Positions 11,018 to 21,200 of a stretch of 64,000 nucleotides of DNA are shown here, piece by piece. Under the pieces are notes generated by a model. It saw only the letters and a list, made by a program, of their open reading frames with translations. It did no database searches and had not been told where the DNA came from. A program made the translations under genes and the position numbers. Origin of the DNA: Liriodendron chinense (lineage: Eukaryota; Streptophyta; Magnoliopsida; Magnoliales; Magnoliaceae); the NCBI GenBank assembly GCA_003013855.2, contig ML058477.1:2046001-2110000 (forward strand). Direction: 5' to 3'. The stretch's first letter is position 1. Every line of letters begins with the position of its first letter.

Positions 11018-12118
11018 CTAGAAGGGATAGCGGTTGGGATCCCCTCTTAGATAAGCGGGAAGAGGGGTAGTGGTGGAAGCCGAGAGGGCTAGATCATTAT
11101 GATGGCTCCCATCACTAGCGGAGTCATCGGATTTGGAGTCCGACTCCTCCGTATTATCCCACGTGGCAGCCATTGCCTTTTTACCTTTCGGTTTAGGCGT
11201 TTTCGGATAGTCCGGGGCAATATGGCCACGTTGACCGCAACCATAACATCGGACGGATGAAGGTTTGGATGATTTCCCTTTATGTTTATCACCCTTCTTG
11301 TCCTTCTTGTCACGGCTATTCCCTCTATCGAATTTGAGAAATCTCTTGAATTTTTTGTTTAATTTTCCTTCCTCATCTTCCTCATCATCGCTATCTTCCT
11401 CCGACTCACTCTTAATTTTCTTATGTTTGTGAGAGGATTTTAGGACGATGTTTTTCTTCCTAGAGGGGGCCTTAAAGTGTAGTTCATGAGTTTGTAGGGA
11501 ACCTATGAGTTCTTCTACTTTCATGTTATCTATGTCTCTACACTCCTCTAAGGCAACTATCTTGGAGTCAAATCTTCCCGGGAGGGACCTAAGTATTTTT
11601 CTACAAATCCTTCCTTCCGAAACCCGATCCCCCAAGACAAACATGGAGTTGCAAATATCTGACAATTTAGTATAAAACTCCATGAAAGTTTCAGTCTCTT
11701 CCATCCTAATGTTTTCAAATTTGGTGGTTAAGAGCTGAAGCTTCGAGCGTCTTACTGTGCTAGTTCCCTCGTGGGTAACCTCAAGTATATCCCACGCTTC
11801 TTTTGCAGTTGCGCATGTGAGAATGCGCTGAAATTCATCCGGGGAAACCGCACAGCAAATCGCATTGAGAGCTTTGGCATTTGCCATGTATTGAGCTCTC
11901 TCTATGTCATCCCATTTGGAATCATCTTTGGGAATGACAATGACTTTCCCATCAACCTCTACTTGTTCGGTGGGCAAGGTATATCCAGTTTGTGTGCTAA
12001 GCCACACCGGACGGTCCATGGATTGGAGAAAGATTCTCATTCTAGCCTTCCAATAAGCATAGTTGGACCCGTCAAAGAAAGGTGGACGGTTAGTGGTACT
12101 CCCATCTCGGTTAGACAT
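11018..12118 (-). CDS. gag: Copia-type gag polyprotein (UBN2-like, zinc knuckle altered)
   Basis: Uninterrupted 366-codon frame. Residues about 10-35 (RPPFFDGSNYAYWKARM) are the N-terminal gag motif of Copia elements. The UBN2/retrotransposon-gag core follows (AKEAWDILEVTHEGTSTVRR, FMEFYTKLSDICN), then a Lys/Glu/Asp-rich linker and one zinc knuckle, CYGCGQRGHIAPDYP. The fourth zinc ligand, normally Cys, is Tyr here. The start ATG lies about 60 bp inside the primer-binding site, as expected. The protein would form particles that package the element RNA. No pol follows. The frame is open, but the knuckle change makes function doubtful. Confidence 0.9.
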   Translation of the reverse strand: MSNRDGSTTNRPPFFDGSNYAYWKARMRIFLQSMDRPVWLSTQTGYTLPTEQVEVDGKVIVIPKDDSKWDDIERAQYMANAKALNAICCAVSPDEFQRILTCATAKEAWDILEVTHEGTSTVRRSKLQLLTTKFENIRMEETETFMEFYTKLSDICNSMFVLGDRVSEGRICRKILRSLPGRFDSKIVALEECRDIDNMKVEELIGSLQTHELHFKAPSRKKNIVLKSSHKHKKIKSESEEDSDDEEDEEGKLNKKFKRFLKFDRGNSRDKKDKKGDKHKGKSSKPSSVRCYGCGQRGHIAPDYPKTPKPKGKKAMAATWDNTEESDSKSDDSASDGSHHNDLALSASTTTPLPAYLRGDPNRYPF

Positions 12119-12178
12119 GATGCTAGTGCTCCGGTATCGGATCTTACTCTAGACGGTTACGTCCTTGAAGAGCAACCC

Positions 12179-12190
12179 GCTCTGATACCA
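12179..12190 (-). other. Primer-binding site (initiator tRNA-Met)
   Basis: On the minus strand TGGTATCAGAGC lies two bases after the 5' LTR end. This is the canonical 12-nt complement to the 3' end of plant initiator tRNA-Met. Confidence 0.95.
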
Positions 12191-12192
12191 AT

Positions 12193-14147
12193 TGAAATTG
12201 CGTCGGGTAGCCTAACACGACACCCTACGCATACGCGTGTAAAAGCTTGAGGAGCAACTAGAATTATAGCTGAACCTATAGGAGGGGGGTATAAGGACCT
12301 TTTAAAATTCTTATCGCCTACTTTAACAAATCAGCAAATTAAAATACGTAAGTGATTAACACTTCGGCTTCCAAGCCTAAGTGGGTCCAATTAAAAGACT
12401 AGCAAGAGATAAGAGCAATAAGCAACCTAGTCTAAGTGACTCATGTGGACTATAGAGAATGGATCAAGAAATGCTCAAGTCAACATAAGGTAGTGAAAGT
12501 ACATCTTGTGAGTGTGGATGCCTATCAAGTGCCTAGCATACATTCCTAACTAAGCATTCATAATTAACCAATTAAATGCAATGCATTAAAGAGAAATGTG
12601 CTCCAATACAATCACAAACACAAGGATGTATAGTGGTTCGACTACTTGTCTACTCCACTCCCAGTTCAAGTACTCAACCCCTTTGAGCACACCGGCATTC
12701 ACTGGGGAGTTTAAATCTGGTTCTTCCCAACCAAGGTGTTTTAACTCGGATCCACCCAACCGGGGAGTTTACAGGTTCCTCCCAACCTACACGTTTGCAC
12801 TCGTGTTGATGGCTCCCCCTTGGAGACTTTGTTTTAGGCCCGACTGACGTGCCAAGGAACGGCTGACGTCCCTAGATTTTAGGCCCAACTAATAGGCCAA
12901 GGATCGGCTAACGACCCCGGGGCGAGTTTGTCAAACAAACTCTACACTCAACTCCCACAGGGAATTGAGTGGATGGACTCTTAACAAGACAACCTTACTT
13001 GTCGGATTGAGCCCCTTGTTGCACCGTCTTGGGTTGCTTCTTCTCGCTCTCCCGTGCTTGAATCAGCTCCCCTTGTGCTCCCTCGATCTTTGACGCCGCC
13101 TCTTTCCAAGGCTTCAGCTCCAACGATCAGCTACCTTGCATGTGATGCTCCATTGGAGATGCCCAAGGTGCTAGGGAATGATGAATCCTCTACAAATGGT
13201 AGGAAATGGGTTTCCTAGAGGAATGCACCTATATGGACTCCTAGGTAGTGTTTAGACAAAGGGTTTAACTATCATCAAGGTGTTTAAACCCTAGGAATCA
13301 AGAGGGAACAAGTCCTATTCTCAAGATGCCATTGAATGGCCCAAGCTTGTGATGAAAACACAAGGAGAATGGCTTGCTATGGGTTTGGGATAGAGCCTCT
13401 AATGATCTCTAGCAATGGTGGCTTCTATCTCCTCAAAATCTCCTCTGTTAGCTCAAAAAACGAATCCCCCTTTTAAATAGATTTTCTTCCAATGGTAAAA
13501 AAACGGGCAGATTCTCGTATCTCCGATTGATCGAAAAAATGGTCCGATTGATCGGAGCCCAGTCCGATTGATCGGAGACATTTTCGATTGATCGAAAATC
13601 CATCCAGTGAAGTCTCTGGAGGATTTTCCGATTGATCGGAACACAGTCCGATTGATCGGACAACCCCTTCCGATGGATCGGAGGCATGTACGATTGAACC
13701 GAAATATGTCCAGTGGATTTTTAAACTTTTCTGGAACAATTTCCGATCAATCGGAACTTCTCTCCGATTGATCGGAGTCCTATCGGAGCCAGTGTCCGAT
13801 TGATCGGAGTCCTATCGGAAACTGCTGTTTGAGCCTATTTGATTATAGCAGTTTTCACCTCTTTAATTAGTTTAATTTATCATGTTTTTCATGGAGTTCT
13901 AAGACTAATGATGATGACTAAAGGTATACCTAGTTGGTGCAAGTCATCTAAGAGGTTATGGGTTAGGTTTTGGTCAAGGCAAGGCACACCAAGGCATCAC
14001 TTTTACCTATTTCTTCTTCCTTGCTGCAGCCGGTCCGTCTTGAGTCTTCGTTCTTCGTCTTCATTAAGCTCAACCGACACTAGACCCACTGACCTAAGTA
14101 ATTGACAAACAAGGTGCACTAGTATGCCACAGAAAAGTGCACTAACA
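12193..14147 (-). repeat. 5' LTR of the TR-GAG element
   Basis: 1955 bp, TG...CA on the minus strand, paired with 8193-10199. It contains the second CCGATTGATCGG cluster at 13529-13815. Confidence 0.93.
13529..13815. repeat. CCGATTGATCGG palindrome cluster in LTR (right copy)
   Basis: Counterpart of 9581-9865. Several units differ by single substitutions between the copies, so the cluster accumulates changes but keeps its copy number. Confidence 0.88.
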
Positions 14148-14152
14148 GGTTC

Positions 14153-14481
14153 TGCATCTTTGAGGCCAAGTCGTTAGTAAGATTTCCATTGATGTGTCTA
14201 AAGAGATTGTCCAACTTCAGATAATTACATTTAAGAGGAGCTGATGAAGCTTCTTTGCTATCACATTTTACACCTACAAAATCCCGTGATGCTCGGTACC
14301 TCTGCAATTCAAGCTTCCCAGATGACATAAGCCTAATCAAGGTGAACCCACCAAGACCACTAGATTCAGGAGCATTCTCTAAACCACATTCAGGCTTTGG
14401 AAAAAAGAGATCTTCTGGGAGGATACCAAATCCCAAAACCATTTCTTTCTTCAGCTGCCAATCAACGCCAACCGGAAGCAT
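14153..14481 (-). pseudogene. Captured host gene fragment, possibly TAF1C-like
   Basis: Minus-strand coding-like piece starting near MLPVGVDWQLKKEMVLGFGI, then LPEDLFFPK, GLGGFTLIRLMSSGKLELQR and YLKLDNLFRHINGNL. The GG(F)xLIRLMSSGxLExQRY pattern reminds me of the plant RNA polymerase I-associated TAF1C-like protein; this is from memory and weak. The frame would continue leftward across the TR-GAG insertion (after GGTTC) as KMQNHHVNHAGTEQG at about 8187-8140. The LTR element therefore landed in the captured fragment. Confidence 0.45.
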
Positions 14482-15080
14482 GGCCCAATGAGAAGAACAG
14501 AGAAAATGCGATGACAGATGGAAGGGATTCTTGAAGAAAATCGCCAGAAGAGGACTGATCGGCGAGGAAAATTAGGGATTTGGAGAGAAACTCACCTGCT
14601 TGAGATGGTTCTGCACAGCAGGAGAGATCTGCCTGAAAATCTTCAAAGATTCGGAGCTCCAGCCCCTGGCGGAAGAAGATTACAGTTGAAAAATGAGGAA
14701 AAGGCCTCCATCTTAGAGAGAGACCATGAAAGGGCGCCATTCGAAAGAGGGATTAAGGGAGAGGGCGCCACTAGAAAAGAGGGATTTGGAAATCCCTCTT
14801 CCGAAATGCAATATTATTTTTAAATCCGAAAATGGCTCGTTTTCCATCATTTATAACATAAACTACATTAACAGCCGTGCATGTAATGGACCATTTACTA
14901 GATGGTTAAGATACTCTTATATAGGAAAATGTATAAATATTAACCATTTACAACTGGACACATTATTTGGATGGCTTCGATGACTCTATATCATTGCCAC
15001 TACTGTTATAAACGAGTCACCACCATTTTACTTCAAATCCAAAACTCACACATTGTAAATGACAATGAAATCATTCACTT
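14482..15080. other. Likely 5' flank/UTR of the captured fragment; otherwise nothing recognised
   Basis: A purine-rich stretch with exon-edge features (CTCACCTGCTTGAG, compatible with a minus-strand GT donor region near 14596) follows the fragment above. From about 14820 it is AT-rich with no recognised content. Confidence 0.4.
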
Positions 15081-15084
15081 GAGC

Positions 15085-16260
15085 ATTGGATCTGGTAGGG
15101 CTCTGTGGGCCCCACCATGACGTATGTGTTTTGTCCATGCCGTCCATCCATTTATCAAGATCATTTTAGGGCTTGATACAAAAAATGAGCTAGATCTAAA
15201 TCTCAAGTGGACCACACCACAGGAAAACAGTAGTGATTGAATGTCCACCATTAAAAACCTTCTTTTGGCCGATGGATTATTGTGATTCGTCGACAGATAA
15301 AAGCCACACTGTCCATCCATTTTTCCAGATCATTTTACGGCTTGATCCTAAAAATGATGCAGATTTAAATCTCAGGTGGACCACACTATAGGAAAACAGT
15401 AATGATTGAATGTCCACCATTAAAATCCTCCTAGGCCCACTGTAATGTTTATTTGACATCCAAACTGTTGATTAGGTCATACAGACTTGGATGAAGGGAA
15501 AAAACAAATATCAAGTTGATCCAAAACTTCAAGGGCCCCATTAAGTTTTTAATGGTGAACGTTCAATCAACACTATTTACGGTGATGTGGTCCACTTGAG
15601 ATTTGGATCTTCCTCATTTTTGGGCTCATATCATAAAATGATATGGAAAAACGGATGACAGCATGGATGAAACACATACATGATTGTGGGGCCCAAAGAG
15701 CACGGAGCAGGGTCACCCACCATTGCATCTGTGAGGAATGAGGAGATGATCAGCTCTTTCTCGTCAACTCCTTAGTGGGGTGTTACCCTAACCGTGCAGG
15801 GCCCACCTTGATGTATTTTCTGTATATCCACACCATTCATATGTTTTTCCATCTTATTTTAGAAAGTGATCCAAAAAATTGTGCATATCTGAATTAAAAG
15901 TGGGCCATACCAATAAAAATTTTGATTAATAATCATTAAAAACTTTTAGCAGGCCACCAAAGTTTTGGATCAACCTGATCTTTCTAATTTCCCTTCATCC
16001 AGACCTTCTTGACATTATTAATAGGTTGGATTGCAAATAAATATTACTAAAACCTTCTTATGGGCCATTTGGAATTTTTAATGGTAAGGCACTCAATTAC
16101 CACTGTTTTGTGTGATGTGGTCCACCTAAAATTTGGGTGTACACACTTTTTGGTATACCTTTCTAAAATGGGCTGGAGAAATAGATGGACCGTATGGATA
16201 TAATACACATCAATAAGGTAGGCCCTATGGCCCCACGATAAGGCTTGCACCGTCTTGGGT
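15085..16260. repeat. Dispersed 'gtgggacccacc' repeat family units
   Basis: Several diverged, partly tandem units of about 250-390 bp, with words such as GGGCCCACCTTGATGTATTT, CCACACCATTCATATG, AAATCTCAAGTGGACCACAC and GGAAAACAGTAGTGATTGAA. The same family recurs at 44030-45990 inside an unrelated LTR-type unit. Both orientations occur (inverted pieces near 16050-16240). Confidence 0.8.
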
Positions 16261-16315
16261 GACGTGGGTCTCACTTAATTCGCTCTCATGTTAGGGCTAC
16301 AAAACAATTAGATCT

Positions 16316-16645
16316 AAATTTCAAGTGGACCATATCTTTTGGACCAATCATCAATATCTTCTTAACATTATCAACAGGTTGGATTGCAAATAAACATTAG
16401 TAAAACTTTATTAAGGGTCGTGTCCAAATTTCAAGTGGACCATATCTTTTGGACCAATCATCAATATCTTCTTAACATTATCAACAGGTTGGATTGCAAA
16501 TAAACATTAGTAAAACTTTATTAAGGGTCGTGTCCAAATTTCAAGTGGACCATATCTTTTGGACCAATCATCAATATCTTCTTAACATTATCAACAGGTT
16601 GGATTGCAAATAAACATTAGTAAAACTTTATTAAGGATCGTGTCT
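16316..16645. repeat. Tandem repeat, 110 bp x 3
   Basis: The word TCAAGTGGACCATATCTTTT recurs at 16321, 16431 and 16541, an exact 110-bp period with almost no differences between units. The unit is derived from the dispersed repeat just upstream, so it is a recent local amplification. Confidence 0.95.
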
Positions 16646-18049
16646 AATTTTTTTTTAAATCTTAAATTTTCTTAAACAATTTTAATTTCTTTTTAAACTC
16701 TTTTTTTTCAAAATCAAATTTTTTATTAAACTTTTTAAATTTTGTTTTCAAAATGTCAATTTTTTTTCAAAATCTCATTTCTTTTATTAAACTTCTCATG
16801 TTTTTTCAAACTACAAAATCTCAATTTCTTTTTAAAAATCGTGATTTCTTAAACTAATCAATTTTATTCAAACTTCTAAATTTATTTTTCAAAATGCCAA
16901 TTTTTATTTTAAAATGTCAATTTCTTTCAAAATCTTGCTCTTGTTTTCTTCAAAATATCAGTTTTTTTTTTTTTTTTTTAAATCACAAGTTTTCTCAACC
17001 ATTGTTAATTTTTTTTTTTTTCTAAACTAGTCCATTTTCATTTTCAAAATGTCGTTTTTTTCAAAAACTTTCTTTTAAGTGAAATTCTACTAAAAATCAC
17101 TTGCATTGAAATAGTATAAACATATCAATTCTTTTTCTTCAGAATTTCAATTCCTATCCATTTTCAATTTTTTTTTCAAATTTCTCCATTTTTTTTTAAA
17201 ATGTTAGATCTTTTCAAACTTCTCCATTTCCTTTCAAAATCACAATTTTTTTTCAAAATACAAAATCTTGATTTCTTTTTAAAGCTCGTAATGTGTTTTC
17301 AAATTTATAAATCTTATTCAAACTTTTCAATTTTTTACAAAATGCTAATTTTTTTTTAAGAATGACAATTTCCTTCGAAGTTTCAATCTTTTTTAAAACC
17401 CAATTTTTTCAAAATCTCAATTTTTTATAGTTCTCGTTTTTTTTTTTCAAACATTGTTAATTTTTTTCTAAATTTCTTAACTTTTTTCTCAAATCATAAT
17501 GTTCGTTAAACTTCTTAATTTTCATTTCCAAAATGTCAATTTTTCCCAAAACTTTTTTTTTTCAAATTGAAATTCTACTAAAAATCACTTGCATTAAAAT
17601 AGTATGAACTTATTAATTTTTTAAAAACTACATTTCTTAATCTCATTTTTTTAAAACTGCAAATTGTTTTTTTCAAAATCTAGTTTTTTTCAAACTTAAC
17701 AATGTTATTCAAACTTTTCAATTTTGTTCAAAATGCCAATTTCTTTTTAGAATTTCAATTTCTTCAAGATTTTAAATTTTTTTAAATTCGATTGTTTTTC
17801 AAATTCTTGATTTTTTTAAATTTCAATTTTTCTCAAACATTGTTAATTTTTTTTTAAAGTTCTTCAACTTTTTTTTTTTCAAAATCGCAATTCTTCTTAA
17901 ACTTCACAATTTTAGTTTTCATAATCTCATTTTTTTAGTCAACTTCTCAATTTTTTTTCAAAATACAAAATCTTTATTGCTCTTTAAAATTCTATTTTTT
18001 TTTTAAAATTTATCAAATTTTCTTCAAACTTCTCATTATTTTTTGCCAA

Positions 18050-18086
<37 letters not shown>

Positions 18087-18545
18087 CAGAATGTCAATTT
18101 CTTTCAAAATCTTGGTTTTTTAAATCTCAATTTTATTTTCAAAATTTTGTTTTTTTTATATCTCAATCTTTCTGAAACATTGTTTTTTTTAAACTGCTCA
18201 AACTTATTTTTTTCAAAATCACAAATTTTTTTTAACTTCTCAATTTTCATTTTCAAATAGTCAATTACTTTTTCAAAATCTACTTTTTTTTTCTAACTTT
18301 TCAATTTCTTTTCAAAATACAAAATCACAATTTCTTTTTAAAAATTACAAAAAAAATTGAAAATCTTTTTTTTTTCGAACTTATAAATTTTGTTTAAACT
18401 TCTCAATTTTTTCTATTAAAGTAGTGATTTTTTTTAAAATTTCAATTTTACTAAAACATTGGTAATTTTTTTGAAACTTCATAACTTTTTTCTCAAAATC
18501 AATTTTCGTTATTGTCAAATGTCGTTGTCAAATAACTATTTTTTT
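16646..18545. repeat. T-rich degenerate low-complexity block
   Basis: About 1.9 kb dominated by long T runs separated by CAAAATCTCAAT / CAAACTTCTCAAT-like words on the plus strand, very poor in G. It looks like a decayed array of roughly 20-30 bp units with strong strand asymmetry. One pure T run spans about 18055-18086. No coding potential. Confidence 0.88.
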
Positions 18546-18967
18546 TTTAATTTGAGAGATGGCAATTAGACAAGGATTTGCGACGAACCATATCCGTCTC
18601 TAAATCAGGAAAGTCCGTTGATAATTACCGTCTCTGGTAAGTTGGCCCTAATGACAATGATACGTCGAAAATTGAAAATTAACGACGAATTAGAGGCGTC
18701 GTACAATTTACGACGGACATAATCCATCGTTAATTTTCAATTATCGACGGATTTCGGTCCGTCGTAAAATTCCGTCAATTAAAAACCGCCAAAGCGAGAC
18801 AGTTACCAGTTAGCGACGGACTTTTTGAATAATACGACGGACATAATCCGTCGTTAATATTCTTGACGGACAATGTCCTTCGTTAAACTAAGTTTACGTT
18901 TGCGACGAACAAAGGCCGTCGTTAAATCAAGCGTTTTTATGTCGTTTTTTGCTGTTTTGGTGTAGTG
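18546..18967. repeat. CACTA right subterminal and terminal repeats
   Basis: Clustered GACGGA / TCCGTCGTTAAT motifs in both orientations end in the inverted terminal repeat GTTTTGGTGTAGTG, followed by the target duplication ATG (18968-18970). Confidence 0.9.
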
Positions 18968-18970
18968 ATG

Positions 18971-21190
18971 GTCGATTACGGATCTCAAAGGCATAGACCC
19001 ACTGATTTGTACTCATCGCATACACCTTGAGGAGAATGCGAAGACATCTAGGCAACCACAAAGACGACTCAATCCAAATATGAAGGATGTGGTTAAGGCC
19101 GAAGTGGTGAAACTATTGGATATAGGTATCATTTACCCAATATTCGATAGTCAATAGGTGAGCCCAACTCAAGTGGTGCCTAAGAAATCCGGAATAACCA
19201 TCATAGCCAATGCCAATAATGAACTCATACCAACCAGAGTCACTACCGGTTGGAGAATGTGCATTGACTACAGGAAGCTAAACACAGTTACGAGGAAAGA
19301 CTACTTCCCCCTACAGTTTGTTGATCAAATTTTAGAAAGGTTGGGGGGTCATTCCCATTTTTGCTTCGTTGATGGCTATTCAGGGTACAACCAAATAGAG
19401 ATCGCCCTGGAGGATAAAGAGAAAACAAAATTCACATGTCCTTTCTGTACTTTCACCTATCGAAGAGCATAGAGATGTGCGGTCCTTTTTGGGACATGCC
19501 GGATTTTATAGACGGTTCATAAAGGACTTCAGTTCACTCTCTCGTCCTTTATGTAACCTACTTCAAAAGGAGAACCCATTCGAGTGGAATGAAGATTGTC
19601 AAAATTCCTTTACCAAACTTAAAGGTATGTTGACATGTGCTCCCATAATACAACCACCTGATTGAAGCCTTCCTTTTGAAATTATGTGCGATGCGAGCGA
19701 CTACGCTATTGGGGCTGTGCTAGGCCAAAGAAAAGAGAAGAAGCCATGTGTCATCTACTATGCAAGTAGAACCTTAAACTCATCCCAAGCAAACTATACT
19801 ACTACAGAAAAAAAGAACTTTTAGCCGTACTTTTTGCTTTGGACAAGTTCAGGTCCTACTTGATTGGATCCAAGATCATGATATTCACTGACCATGCCGT
19901 GCTTAAGTACCTTCTCTCTAAGAAGGATGCTAAGCCACGTTTGTCAAGATGGATCCTCCTACTCCAAGAATTTGACATAGAAATACGTGATAAGAAAGGA
20001 GTAGAAAACGTAGTGGCTGACCATCTCTCTAGACTTGTTGTCACCGATTCCCCTAAGACGACCGTGATCAATGACATGTTCCCTGATGAACAACTTTTCA
20101 AAGTCTCCCAATTGTCATGGTATGCGGACATTGCTAACTATCTTTCTAGAGGTACAACTCCAACACATTGGAAAAAGCAAGATAAAGATAAACTCTTCAA
20201 CGAGGTGAGGAAATTCCTATGGGACGATCCTTACTTATTCAAGTATTGTCCCGATCAAATTATAAGGAGATGTGTGCCGGATAATGAGCAACACAGTATC
20301 ATCTCCTTTTGTCGTTCTTAGGCGTGTGGTGGCCACTTTTCGGCTAAGAAGACCACAGCCAAAATTCTGTAATGTGAGTTTTATTGGCCCACCATGTTCA
20401 AGGACACCCATGAGTTTTGTAAAACATATGAGCCTTGTCAGAAATTGGGAGGAATCTCTCGGAGAAATATGATGCGACTTAATCCTATCTTACCAATCGA
20501 AATTTGTTATTGTTGGGGCATCGATTTCATGGGTCCATTTTCATCTTCTTTTGAGAACCTATATATCTTGCTTGCCGTCGACTATGTGTCTAAATGGGTC
20601 GAGGCGATTCCATGCCAAAATAATGACCATAAAACAGTCATTCATTTCTTAAAAGAAAATATTCTTCCTCAGTTTGGAACACCTCGAGTCATCATAAGTG
20701 ATGGAGGGTCTCACTTTGTAATCGACCATTTGAAGCCTTAATGAAGAAATATGGCATCAATCACAAAGTGAGCACTCCCTATCACCCACAAACAAGTCGA
20801 CAAGTTGAGATATCCAATAGGGAGATTAAACATATTTTGGAGAAAATGGTGAACCCTGATCGCAAAGATTGGTCGCTTCGACTTACCGATGCACTCTGGG
20901 CTTATTGTATCGCTTTCAAGACCCCCATTAGAATGTCTCCCTATAGACTTGTCTATGAGAAAGCTTGTCACTTGCCCGTGGAGTTGGAACATAGGGCTTA
21001 TTGGGCGATAAAGAAGATAAATTTTGATTCTGACAAAGCAAGCTCGTTGCGCAAACTTCAATTGAATGAACTTGCGGAACTCCGGAACGAAGCATATGAA
21101 AATGTGAGAATTTACAAGGACAAGACGAAGGTGTTCAATGATAAGAACATTCTTCGTAAGACATTCATGATTAATAAAAAATTCCTTATG
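18971..21190 (+). pseudogene. pol: Athila element A RT-RNase H-integrase, first copy
   Basis: Continuation of pol after the CACTA insertion. RT fingers are seen (TGWRMCIDYRKLNTVTRKDY, CFVDGYSGYNQIEI). Then about 312 bp present in the second copy (21819-22130) are missing here at about 19468, which removes the catalytic FMDD segment. RNase H (MCDASDYAIGAVL, FTDHAVLKYLLSKKDAKPRL) and integrase (WGIDFMGPFSSSF, IISDGGSHF, YHPQTS) follow. Stops occur at 19153, 19662, 20319 and 20370, with frameshifts near 19810 and 20715. Non-functional. It ends abruptly near 21190, where the second copy begins. Confidence 0.88.
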
Positions 21191-21200
21191 TTCGGACTGA

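Larger units (their letters stand above)
8193..14147 (-). mobile_element. Gag-only LTR retrotransposon (TR-GAG type, Copia-like)
   Basis: Complete element flanked by the perfect 5-bp duplication GGTTC (8188-8192 and 14148-14152). On the minus strand each LTR starts TGTTAGTGCAC and ends ATTTCA. Next to the right LTR is TGGTATCAGAGC, the primer-binding site complementary to initiator tRNA-Met used by Copia elements. The roughly 2-kb internal region has only one gene, a Copia-type gag, and no protease, integrase or RT, so it must be mobilised in trans. It is inserted inside the CACTA transposon. Confidence 0.93.
2878..18967. mobile_element. Non-autonomous CACTA (CMC/En-Spm) transposon with captured gene pieces
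   Basis: The left end reads CACTACGCCAAAATAAC and the right end, on the opposite strand, CACTACACCAAAACAGC: terminal inverted repeats with the CACTA signature. They are flanked by the 3-bp target duplication ATG (2875-2877 and 18968-18970). Subterminal ACGACGGA / TTCGTCGTTAAT motifs cluster in both orientations at each end, as in the CACTA superfamily. No transposase-like coding region is visible in the 16.1 kb, so it must have moved in trans. Cargo: minus-strand exon fragments of several host genes (4087-6468, 14153-14481), a nested gag-only LTR element (8193-14147), dispersed repeats and a T-rich block. The duplicated host segment at 21340 keeps the uninterrupted site. Confidence 0.93.

Noticed and set aside
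11771..12250. 159-codon plus-strand open frame
   Set aside because: It is antisense to the well-supported gag and has no recognisable motif.
2878..18967. A CACTA transposase gene
   Set aside because: I looked for TNP2/TNPD-type motifs or long frames outside the LTR element and found none; the element is called non-autonomous.
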